Shown one piece after another: positions 8,015-15,525 of a stretch of DNA of 64,000 bases. A model generated the notes under the pieces. That model saw only the letters and a program-made list of their open reading frames with translations, searched no databases and had not been told where the DNA came from. Location: NCBI GenBank assembly GCA_045586505.1, contig JAZNAL010000035.1, positions 62,001-126,000 on the forward strand. Reading direction: 5' to 3'. The stretch is from Flemingiibacterium sp045586505 (GTDB taxonomy: Bacteria > Bacillota > Clostridia > Oscillospirales > CAG-272). The translations under genes were made by a program, and so were the position numbers. The stretch's first letter is position 1, and each line of letters starts with the position of its first letter.

Positions 8015-9535
8015 TCACGGCGTCCTCCCGCCGCATATCCGCAAAGCCGTCTCACGGATTATTTCGGTCTCCGAGAACGGATGCTTGCCAAACGCATCGA
8101 TTTCGTAGTCCTCGTGACCCTTGCCTGCAAGGAGTATCACATCCCCCGGACGGTGGTTTTCAATTACAAATTCTATAGCCTTATTTCGGCGTTCTATTAC
8201 CTTGCAGTCCGCTCCGTCAGCCGCCCCGCGCAGTATATCACAGATTATGGAGCGCGGATTCTCGGTACGGCTGTTATCTCCCGTGATTACGGTGAGATTT
8301 GCAAGGGTGGTGGCTATTCTGCCCATTATCGGGCGCTTGGTCTTATCCCGGTCTCCGCCGCAACCGAACACTGCCACAAGTCTGCCGTGAGGTTTTTTCA
8401 TGGAAAGCAAGGTGTGAAGCACATTTTCAAGTGCGTCGGGAGAGTGCGCGTAGTCGATGAACACCTCAAAATCGCATCCGGCGGGAAGCGCAACGCGCTC
8501 CATCCTTCCGGGTATCTGCGGACACTGCATAAGTGCCGAGGCAATGACCTCCGACTTGATGGCAAACAGCCTTGCACAGCTTGCCGCAGCAAGAGTATTC
8601 GCCACCATAAACCGTCCCGCCACGGGACATATGATCCTGCGATACTCATTTTTGTCACGAAAGGTGTATGCTATACCGTCAGTGCCGTCAAAGACAGCAT
8701 TTATTGCTGAATACGTCGCTGTACCACCCCCCGCCGAGTAGGTCACAGCGGGAATCACGATCTCGGTGCCAAGCCTTACGGCATATCTGTCGTCCGCATT
8801 TATAATCGCCACACCGCAGAGTGAAAACAGCCTGCGCTTGGCGAGATAATATTCCTCCATGTTGCCGTGATAGTCGAGGTGGTCCTGTGTCAGTCCCGTA
8901 AATATACCCGCAGTGAAGAAAAGCGGGTCCAGACGGTACTGGGAGAGCGAATGTGACGACGCTTCCATGAAAACGATCTCAACCCCTGCATCCGCCATAC
9001 GCGACAGCATGGGATACAGCTTTTCGGGCGCGGGAGTGGTCATGGAGTTAACATTCGAGGTGGCGCTGTCCGATATAACGACTGCTTCGTCACCTATAAA
9101 ACAGCGTACCGTACCGATAACTCCCGTCACATAGCCCGCCCGCTTGAATATTTCCCGCAGGAAATAGGTGGTGGACGTTTTTCCGTTGGTTCCCGTCACC
9201 GCCACAATTATCATCCGATCCGACGGCCGGCCGCACTGCTCGTTCCACATATGCGCGCACGCAAGCCGTGTATTTTCCACCGTTATGTAATGTATCTCCG
9301 GATGAAGCGCAAGATAGGGAGTTGTGTGCTCACACACAATAAGCCTCGCGCCGTGCTCGACGGCGGTGCAGATAAAATCGTGACCGTCCGCCTTCTCACC
9401 CTTTATGGCGATAAATGTGTCGCCCTCTTCACATTCCAGTGAATTTGTGCGTAGTGTCCCGCACTCAATATTAAAGTCCTCAAGATTAGTTCCCGTGATG
9501 CCGACCTTTCGTGTCAGCTCGTCAAGTCTTGCCAT
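8015..9535 (-). CDS. murE: UDP-MurNAc-tripeptide ligase MurE (probably meso-DAP adding)
   Basis: 506-residue Mur ligase adding the third amino acid to UDP-MurNAc-dipeptide. The ATP loop GTNGKTSTTYF lies near residue 112 and the central motif THDHLDYHG appears as TQDHLDYHG. The amino-acid-selecting motif, DNPR in meso-DAP enzymes, reads DNSR here (ITGDNSRTENP). The Arg that contacts DAP is kept and the Pro is replaced. Together with dapL in the window this favours meso-DAP over Lys, but the substitution leaves some doubt. The ATG follows a strong GAGGAGG. Confidence 0.94.
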   Translation of the reverse strand: MARLDELTRKVGITGTNLEDFNIECGTLRTNSLECEEGDTFIAIKGEKADGHDFICTAVEHGARLIVCEHTTPYLALHPEIHYITVENTRLACAHMWNEQCGRPSDRMIIVAVTGTNGKTSTTYFLREIFKRAGYVTGVIGTVRCFIGDEAVVISDSATSNVNSMTTPAPEKLYPMLSRMADAGVEIVFMEASSHSLSQYRLDPLFFTAGIFTGLTQDHLDYHGNMEEYYLAKRRLFSLCGVAIINADDRYAVRLGTEIVIPAVTYSAGGGTATYSAINAVFDGTDGIAYTFRDKNEYRRIICPVAGRFMVANTLAAASCARLFAIKSEVIASALMQCPQIPGRMERVALPAGCDFEVFIDYAHSPDALENVLHTLLSMKKPHGRLVAVFGCGGDRDKTKRPIMGRIATTLANLTVITGDNSRTENPRSIICDILRGAADGADCKVIERRNKAIEFVIENHRPGDVILLAGKGHEDYEIDAFGKHPFSETEIIRETALRICGGRTP

Positions 9536-9600
9536 ATTTTCTTCCTCCTCGCGGTATATCTTTGATAAGATATTACGCGAGGGGGAGGGAGTTTATGACA

Positions 9601-11931
9601 TCAGTCCGTACCGTCCATGTAACGGAATTCCACGGTAACTATGGTACCGGGCTTAACCTGTGTGCCGGCTTCGGGAGTTTGGGAAATTACCACAGCTCCT
9701 CCGCCCACATTGTAGTTTGTTGCGCCCTCTACCTTGATGTTAAGGTCTGCATTTATGATCAGTCGGTTACACATAGTCGCGTTCTGTCCCATAACATCGG
9801 GGACAGTGACCGTATCCGACGGCTGGGCTTCGCCCGTGTAAAGGTATACGCATCCGTTTTCAAGCGACAAACGGCTTCCGCCTTCGGGGGACTGAGCAGT
9901 GACAACGCCCTTACCGCCGCCGATGATCTCGAATTTCAGTTTTCTGTTGGTAATATAGAGTGTTGCATCCTCGACTGTCATACCGGTAAGAGTGGTAATG
10001 CCCACATCTATCTTCGCAAGCTCCTCCTCGGTGTACTGAGGCTCGTAGCCGAGATACGGCAGAGCTACCGACAGGAAGTTTGAGATGTAAGGAGCCGCAA
10101 CGATACTTCCGTAGGAACCGCCCGAGGTTGGCTCGTCAACGATTATGATGACCGCGATCTGCGGATCATCCGCGGGAGCATATGCCACGGTAGATCCGAT
10201 ACGGAAGGGGCGCTCGGATGTAACCCATTCGTCGTTTATGGTCACCACATTGCCCTCGGCATCGTAGTATACATATTTATCCTGCTTCTGCGAGGTACCG
10301 GTCTTAGCCGCAACGCTGTAGCCCTTGGTGTACGCGTTCTTCGCGCCGCCGTCGGTAGCCACGCCCTCGGCAAGAATCTGTGTGATGGTCTCGCAGGTTG
10401 ACTCGGAGAACACCTGCACCTTTTCCTCGGTCTCGTAGGAGTAGATGACGTTTCCGTCGTCATCCACCATTTCCTTTAAAACATGGGGAGTCACAAGATG
10501 ACCGCCGTTTGCGACAGTGCAGATAGCGGTAAGCTGCTGAAGAGGGGTCGCCTTGAAGGTCTGTCCGAAGGAATAGACCGCAAGCTCGACGTTACCCATG
10601 ACCTTCTCCTCGTGATAGCTTCCGTAAGCCTCACCGGTAAGGTCAACGCCGGTACGGGTTGTATAACCCAGCGCCTTGAAATACTTATAAAACGTCTCGC
10701 GCCCGATCTTTGCGATGGTGTTCATCATAAGCGGGTTGCAGGACTGCTGAAGTCCGCGTGCGAATGTAACCTGTCCGTGTCCCGCAAGCCGGTGACAGCT
10801 GATGGGGGTAGCATATCCCTCTACGAAATAGTGTCCGCGGCAGTAGAAAGGATCGTCGATATTGACAACTCCCTCCTCGATAGCAATAGCGGAGGTAATG
10901 ATCTTAAAGGTGGAACCCGGCTCATAGGGCTCGTTAACGATTTTGTTGTTCCACATCTGATAGATGAGCTCTGTGCGAAGCTTGTTATATTCCTCAGTGC
11001 CCTCAGTGAGACCGCTTGTTGTCAGCTTGGAAAGGTACTCCTCGGCGAGAGTATAGGGATCGTTGCAGTCATACCCGGGCACTACCGCACCCGCAAGAAT
11101 ACCGCCAGTATTCACGTCCATGACGATACCGCATACACGGTTTCCTGCCTGGGAGGACTCATAAGCCGCCATAAGCTGATTCTCCAGCTCATACTGCAGA
11201 CGCATATCTATAGTGGTCACCATGTTGGCACCGTTTTCCGCGCCTACATAGCTCTCGTATTTGAAGGGCATCTCCTGCTGTACCGCATTTTTTGCGGTAA
11301 TATACTTACCGGTGGTGCCTTTTAAATAATCGTTATATGTAGCCTCAACGCCATAAACTCCGTCACCGTCGGAATTTGTGAAGCCGATAAGATGACTTGC
11401 CAGATTTCCGTAGCAGTAGTAGCGTTTGGATTCGGCGGAAAGGTTAAGAAGTCCCGAAAAGCCCTTTTCGTTTATAAACTGTCGAAGTACATTCGCAGTT
11501 TCGGGATCCACGTTTTTCTTGATGGTCTCATCCTTGCGGTTGATCTTCTGAGATTTTTCGATAACGGTATTGTAATCGACGCCCAGCACCTCCACGAGCT
11601 TCTCGGCAATCTCACGCGCCGCCTGTCCCGATACATAGTCGTTGTCGTCCTCCTGCTCGAAGGCAGCAATGGCATGGGGAGAGATAAATACGCGGTATAC
11701 CGTGGTATTGGTCACAAGCAGATTCATGTTGGTGTCAAATATCTTACCTCGCTCGGCAGTGGTAGTGACCTCACTGGTAAGCTGATCTATAACTATCGCC
11801 TGATACTTGTCGTTATTCACTATCTGCAGTCCGAACAGGCGGATCATCAGAAACACCCAACCCGCAACCACAAACGCCGCAAACACAAGTGTTCGTCTGA
11901 ACATCACGCTTTTCTGTGACAAAAAAGGCAT
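9601..11931 (-). CDS. ftsI: Class B penicillin-binding protein (FtsI/SpoVD type) with two PASTA domains
   Basis: Septal DD-transpeptidase, 776 residues. One N-terminal membrane helix (FVVAGWVFLMIRLFGL), a PBP dimerisation domain, then the transpeptidase domain with EPGSTFKII (SxxK serine), SCN and KTGTS motifs. Two PASTA repeats follow, one from GMTVEDATLYI and one from VPDVMGQNATMCN. PASTA copies are typical of Firmicute division/sporulation PBPs (PBP2X, SpoVD). I start at ATG 11931, 6 nt after GGGAGG. The upstream TTG at 11955 overlaps that SD region and has no site of its own. Operon partner of ftsL upstream and of SEDS FtsW downstream. A vegetative versus sporulation role cannot be decided from sequence alone. 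Confidence 0.94.
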   Translation of the reverse strand: MPFLSQKSVMFRRTLVFAAFVVAGWVFLMIRLFGLQIVNNDKYQAIVIDQLTSEVTTTAERGKIFDTNMNLLVTNTTVYRVFISPHAIAAFEQEDDNDYVSGQAAREIAEKLVEVLGVDYNTVIEKSQKINRKDETIKKNVDPETANVLRQFINEKGFSGLLNLSAESKRYYCYGNLASHLIGFTNSDGDGVYGVEATYNDYLKGTTGKYITAKNAVQQEMPFKYESYVGAENGANMVTTIDMRLQYELENQLMAAYESSQAGNRVCGIVMDVNTGGILAGAVVPGYDCNDPYTLAEEYLSKLTTSGLTEGTEEYNKLRTELIYQMWNNKIVNEPYEPGSTFKIITSAIAIEEGVVNIDDPFYCRGHYFVEGYATPISCHRLAGHGQVTFARGLQQSCNPLMMNTIAKIGRETFYKYFKALGYTTRTGVDLTGEAYGSYHEEKVMGNVELAVYSFGQTFKATPLQQLTAICTVANGGHLVTPHVLKEMVDDDGNVIYSYETEEKVQVFSESTCETITQILAEGVATDGGAKNAYTKGYSVAAKTGTSQKQDKYVYYDAEGNVVTINDEWVTSERPFRIGSTVAYAPADDPQIAVIIIVDEPTSGGSYGSIVAAPYISNFLSVALPYLGYEPQYTEEELAKIDVGITTLTGMTVEDATLYITNRKLKFEIIGGGKGVVTAQSPEGGSRLSLENGCVYLYTGEAQPSDTVTVPDVMGQNATMCNRLIINADLNIKVEGATNYNVGGGAVVISQTPEAGTQVKPGTIVTVEFRYMDGTD

Positions 11932-12053
11932 CTTTATCCTCCCGAAAAATGGCAAATTACGGAGAGTAAGCGACTTTACGTGGTGCCTACTCTCCGAGGT
12001 GTGTTGTAACTATTACAATAATACTGTGAAATGTTAAAAATATACCTTGGGCG

Positions 12054-12869
12054 TCACATTCCGAAGAATCCGCGAATACGCTCCACAAGTGATCCGCCGA
12101 AGCTCATGATACCGTCAAAGAAGTTTGTGTTTACCTCCTCGACCTCCTCCACAAGCTCTATCTTGTCTTCCTTGTGTACGGTAAGGTAGAAGCGCTCGAC
12201 CTGATCCTTCTTGACCATGCCGAGATCCTCCTTTGCCATATCCTCTACCACGCGAAGGTCATCGCGTGTCTCAAGCAAAAGTCTCAGTTCATTCTCCTCT
12301 GACACCATGGAGTTATACCTGCGTTCCAGGGCGGAATTTTCCAATGTGATCTCGCTTATCTGCACCGATGTGGTAACTATCGCCATGATGAGCACCGTAA
12401 AGCAGAGCGCGATCAGCACGATGGAGAGCGGGAATGAGTATTTTTTCTCAACAACTATGGTATGTATTGCAACGATGGATTTTTTGCGGAGCTTATCCGC
12501 TTTCTTTACCTGCTCCTTGACCGTATCAGCCGCTTTTTCACGCGCCCTCGCGGCACTCTGTGCCGAGGCACGCGATTTTGCGCCCGCTGCAGCTCTTGTA
12601 CCGGTCTTTGCAAAGCCGCGTCCGTATCCGGGATGCGCACCCGCAGTCGGTGCGGGTCTGCGAGCCGCCGCGGTGGAATTAACGGTACGAGCACCGTTTT
12701 TTACTCCCGCACGGCCCTGCTGTGACGTATTCTGTGCACTTGCGTTGTTCCTCGGGCGGTTATTGTTTATAAGACTATCCCAGGAATACTCCTTATAAGA
12801 GGGATGGGTGGAGATGCGGTTATCTGCCGCTTGTGTATTCTTTTTATTTTTGAATGCAGCTTCGGTCAT
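12054..12869 (-). CDS. ftsL: FtsL-like divisome protein with long disordered N-terminus
   Basis: 271 residues, more than twice the usual FtsL size of about 100-120. The first 110 residues are rich in Asn, Ala, Arg and Pro and look disordered. A basic stretch follows, then one membrane helix (about 146-166, IVLIALCFTVLIMAIVTTSV) and a short coiled coil (ENSALERRYNSMVSEENELRLLLETRDDLR), the FtsL/DivIC leucine-zipper architecture. Identification rests on this topology and on the position between rsmH and the PBP gene, where ftsL nearly always lies. The ATG follows AAGGAG. The tail composition resembles that of FtsW in the same operon. Confidence 0.85.
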   Translation of the reverse strand: MTEAAFKNKKNTQAADNRISTHPSYKEYSWDSLINNNRPRNNASAQNTSQQGRAGVKNGARTVNSTAAARRPAPTAGAHPGYGRGFAKTGTRAAAGAKSRASAQSAARAREKAADTVKEQVKKADKLRKKSIVAIHTIVVEKKYSFPLSIVLIALCFTVLIMAIVTTSVQISEITLENSALERRYNSMVSEENELRLLLETRDDLRVVEDMAKEDLGMVKKDQVERFYLTVHKEDKIELVEEVEEVNTNFFDGIMSFGGSLVERIRGFFGM

Positions 12870-12893
12870 TTTCGCTTATCTCCTTATCATTAA

Positions 12894-13841
12894 CTATATT
12901 TTTTCCGCGATCCTGAGCTTAGCACTGTGGGAACGGGAATTTTCCGATAGCTCCTTCTCCGACGGGAGAATGGGCTTGTGGGTTATCTGCTTGATTTTTG
13001 GCTTTTTGCCGCAGACACATACGGGGAAATCCTTCGGGCAGGTACATCCCTTGGAGTTTTCGGCGAAGGTCTGCTTTACTATTCTGTCCTCCAGCGAGTG
13101 GAAGGTTATCACCGACAGTCTTCCACCCTCGGAAAGCGCGTATATAAGCGCCTCCAGCGTGGGCTCGATTATGGAAAGCTCCGAATTGACCTCTATGCGG
13201 ATCGCCTGGAACGCACGCTTTGCGGGATGGGAGCCTGCCTCACGCGCCTTCGCGGGAACCGCCGCTTTTATGATCTCCACCAGCTCGAGTGTAGTCTCGA
13301 TGGGCTTTGCCTCACGTGCGGCGCAGATGCCGCGGGCGATGCGCCCTGCGAAGCGTTCCTCGCTGTAGTCGAATATGATCTTCTTAAGCTGTGCCTCCGA
13401 GTAGGTGTTGACTACCGTGTAGGCGGAAAGTGCCGCGTCGGGATCCATTCGCATATCCAGCGGCGCGTCGTGCATATAAGAGAAGCCGCGCTCGGGTGTA
13501 TCCAGCTGATAGGACGATACGCCAAGGTCGATGACCGCGCCGTCGATCTTATTGATCTCAAGCCGTCTTAAAACCTCTCCAACATTTCTGAAGTTGTCGC
13601 GCACAAACTCAATTTTATCGGCATAGGGCGCAAGGCGCACCTTGGATGCTGCAATCGCCGCGCCGTCCTGATCAATGGCGATAAGCTTGCCGCCCTCTGT
13701 GAGTCTCGATGCTATCGCCTCGGAATGGCCTCCGCCGCCGAGGGTGCAGTCAACATATATGCCGTTCGGTTTAATATTAAGTCCGTCCACCGATTCGCCA
13801 AGAAGCACCGAATAGTGAGAAAATGAAGGTGTAGCTTCCAT
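12894..13841 (-). CDS. rsmH: 16S rRNA m4C1402 methyltransferase RsmH (MraW)
   Basis: 315 residues. SAM-dependent enzyme methylating N4 of C1402 in the ribosomal P site. The start HYSVLLGESVDGL, the SAM loop DCTLGGGGHSEAI, DLGVSSYQLDTPERGFSY and the C-terminal EDRIVKQTF are family signatures. A Cys-rich insert (CTCPKDFPVCVCGKKP) near residue 270 is common in Firmicute members. Its ATG overlaps the mraZ stop by one base, so translation is probably coupled. Confidence 0.97.
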   Translation of the reverse strand: MEATPSFSHYSVLLGESVDGLNIKPNGIYVDCTLGGGGHSEAIASRLTEGGKLIAIDQDGAAIAASKVRLAPYADKIEFVRDNFRNVGEVLRRLEINKIDGAVIDLGVSSYQLDTPERGFSYMHDAPLDMRMDPDAALSAYTVVNTYSEAQLKKIIFDYSEERFAGRIARGICAAREAKPIETTLELVEIIKAAVPAKAREAGSHPAKRAFQAIRIEVNSELSIIEPTLEALIYALSEGGRLSVITFHSLEDRIVKQTFAENSKGCTCPKDFPVCVCGKKPKIKQITHKPILPSEKELSENSRSHSAKLRIAEKI

Positions 13842-14260
13842 TAAAGTCCCAGCTCCTTCATCTGTGCTTCTATCTCTGCCGCATCGTCGCCAGACTTCAT
13901 AGTCTCCCAGCGCTCAGCCGCCCATAATTCAGCATGGTCGCCGACGCCAAGGAATGCCGCCTCCTTTTCAAGGCTTGCGTATTCACGAAGGCTCTGCGGA
14001 ATGGTGATGCGTCCGTGTGCATCGGGTGTAACCTCCGACGCAAAGGTGAAAAGGAAGCGCTTGATGGCTTTGGTTTGTGACGTGGGAAGCTCGGACAGCT
14101 TGTCGGAAAATCTCTGCCACTCATCCAGGTGATACAGCGACAGACAGCCGTCAACACTGCGCGACAGAATAAAGGTCTCGCCAAGGTCCTCGCGTAATTT
14201 TGCGGGAACGAACACACGCGATTTGGCATCGATCGTATGTAAATATTCACCTGTAAGCAT
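13841..14260 (-). CDS. mraZ: Transcriptional regulator MraZ
   Basis: 139 residues with two AbrB-like SpoVT half-repeats, each carrying a DxxxR loop: TIDAKSRVFVPAKLR near residue 8 and TPDAHGRITIPQSLR in the second half. MraZ forms a ring that binds repeated boxes in its own promoter and controls the dcw operon. I use ATG 14260 (MLTGEYLHTIDAK), the conserved family start. The frame extends to a GTG at 14311, but those 17 extra codons lie over the operator and have no ribosome site. First gene of the dcw transcript. Confidence 0.95.
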   Translation of the reverse strand: MLTGEYLHTIDAKSRVFVPAKLREDLGETFILSRSVDGCLSLYHLDEWQRFSDKLSELPTSQTKAIKRFLFTFASEVTPDAHGRITIPQSLREYASLEKEAAFLGVGDHAELWAAERWETMKSGDDAAEIEAQMKELGL

Positions 14261-14268
14261 CCCATCCA

Positions 14269-14327
14269 CCCCACTTTCACCGTTTATTTGGGAATATTCA
14301 CCACTTTGCACCTATTTGCACCACTTA
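14269..14327 (-). promoter_or_regulatory. Probable MraZ operator: boxes on a 10-bp grid
   Basis: On the minus strand, TAAGTGGTG (14319-14327), AAATAGGTG (14309-14317), AAAGTGGTG (14299-14307), TAAACGGTG (14278-14286) and AAAGTGGGG (14269-14277). Box starts fall on, or one base off, a 10-bp grid, with one slot (14289) empty. This matches the AAAGTG-type MraZ boxes known upstream of mraZ in other Firmicutes and Mollicutes. The array runs from the -10 edge to 9 bases before the mraZ ATG. Confidence 0.8.
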
Positions 14328-14328
14328 T

Positions 14329-14357
14329 ATTATAATACATCCCGCGAAAAATTTCAA
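14329..14357 (-). promoter_or_regulatory. Promoter of the mraZ/dcw operon
   Basis: TTGAAA (14352-14357), 17-bp spacer, TATAAT (14329-14334). The -35 lies inside an inverted repeat CGCGAAAA/TTTTCGCG (14343-14371). A second TG-extended TATAAT (14414-14419) lies further up and may be an extra start. Confidence 0.75.
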
Positions 14358-14468
14358 TAGTTTTCGCGAGATTTTTTTGACAATATGCAATTTTTTTGAA
14401 TATTTTTCACGATATTATACCATGCAACCACCAATACAGTAGCATAGTTACATTTATGTAAAATTATG

Positions 14469-14960
14469 TTATTTTTTTCTGTAAAATTCTGCAATCAGCG
14501 GAGCGACGCCTGCGGGTACACTCTTTGTGTAATCACAGCCGTAACGGATGAGCTCACGCACCATTGTGGAGCTTACGTGCATATACTCCGCCTTGGTGGG
14601 AATTATCACCGTATCAAGCTCTGCTTCAAGGGAGCGATTGATAAGTGCCAAGGACTGCTCGTAGTCGAAATCGGAGGCAGTGCGAGCCCCCTTCACCACA
14701 GTTCCGATGCCGTGCTCGCGGGCGTAGTCGACAAGCAGTCCGCCGAAAGAATCCACACGGACGTTGGGAACTCCCGCAAATGCCGCTTTAAGCATACAAA
14801 GCCGCTCCTCGGCACTGAAGAAGCCGTTTTTCGATGAATTGACAAACTCCGTCACATAAACCTCGTCAAACATTTTTGCCGCACGCATAACAAGGTCGTA
14901 ATGACCGACGGTCACCGGGTCAAAGCTTCCCGATATAAGAGCTTTTTTGGGATTCAACAT
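14469..14960 (-). CDS. coaD: Phosphopantetheine adenylyltransferase CoaD
   Basis: 163 residues, the family norm. Transfers AMP from ATP to 4'-phosphopantetheine in the penultimate step of coenzyme A synthesis. The nucleotidyltransferase signature SGSFDPVTVGH lies at residues 11-21 and the SSTMVRELI motif near residue 130. It forms the usual pair with rsmD, 4 bp upstream. Confidence 0.97.
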   Translation of the reverse strand: MLNPKKALISGSFDPVTVGHYDLVMRAAKMFDEVYVTEFVNSSKNGFFSAEERLCMLKAAFAGVPNVRVDSFGGLLVDYAREHGIGTVVKGARTASDFDYEQSLALINRSLEAELDTVIIPTKAEYMHVSSTMVRELIRYGCDYTKSVPAGVAPLIAEFYRKK

Positions 14961-14964
14961 ACAC

Positions 14965-15525
14965 TCATTCCTTTCTTGTCAGCACTGTGATATAAACGCG
15001 TCCGTAGCGGTTCTGCTTCTCGATGTTAAACCGCTCCGCAAGAGCGGTATCCCCTTCGAAGATGTCATCACGCTCATCCTCGCAGAAGATCCACGCGCCA
15101 TCGGAAAGCAGATCGGAATCCGCAAGTTTGGCCAACGCTTTTTTGAGCATCCCGCTTCCGTAGGGCGGATCGAGGAAGATGAAATCGTACTTGTACTTGC
15201 CGTTTGATGCGCGCAGGAAGTCCGAATAGTCGCTCGTCACGATGCGGCAGCGCTCGAAAAGATGTGTCTTCTGTGCGTTTTTCTTAATGATCGCCACCGC
15301 TTCGGCGGACTTGTCCACCATGTGCGCCTTTTCGGCACCGCGACTGAGGGCTTCAAGTCCCATCTGACCGCTTCCCGCGAAAAGATCAAGCACAAAAGCA
15401 TCGGGCAGATCGAACTGTATCATGGAAAATATTGCTTCTTTAACGCGCTCGGCGGTGGGACGGGTAGCTTCCCCGTCAAGGGTCTCAAGTCTTGTCCCGC
15501 GAGCGGTTCCAGTGATGATTCTCAT
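14965..15525 (-). CDS. rsmD: 16S rRNA m2G966 methyltransferase RsmD
   Basis: 186 residues. SAM-dependent methyltransferase acting on G966 of 16S rRNA. Visible: MRIITGTARGTRLETLDG at the N-terminus, RPTAERVKEAIFSMI, the SAM loop VLDLFAGSGQMGLEALSRGA and the catalytic FLDPPYGSG. Start overlaps the uvrC stop in an ATGA-type junction, implying translational coupling. Confidence 0.96.
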   Translation of the reverse strand: MRIITGTARGTRLETLDGEATRPTAERVKEAIFSMIQFDLPDAFVLDLFAGSGQMGLEALSRGAEKAHMVDKSAEAVAIIKKNAQKTHLFERCRIVTSDYSDFLRASNGKYKYDFIFLDPPYGSGMLKKALAKLADSDLLSDGAWIFCEDERDDIFEGDTALAERFNIEKQNRYGRVYITVLTRKE

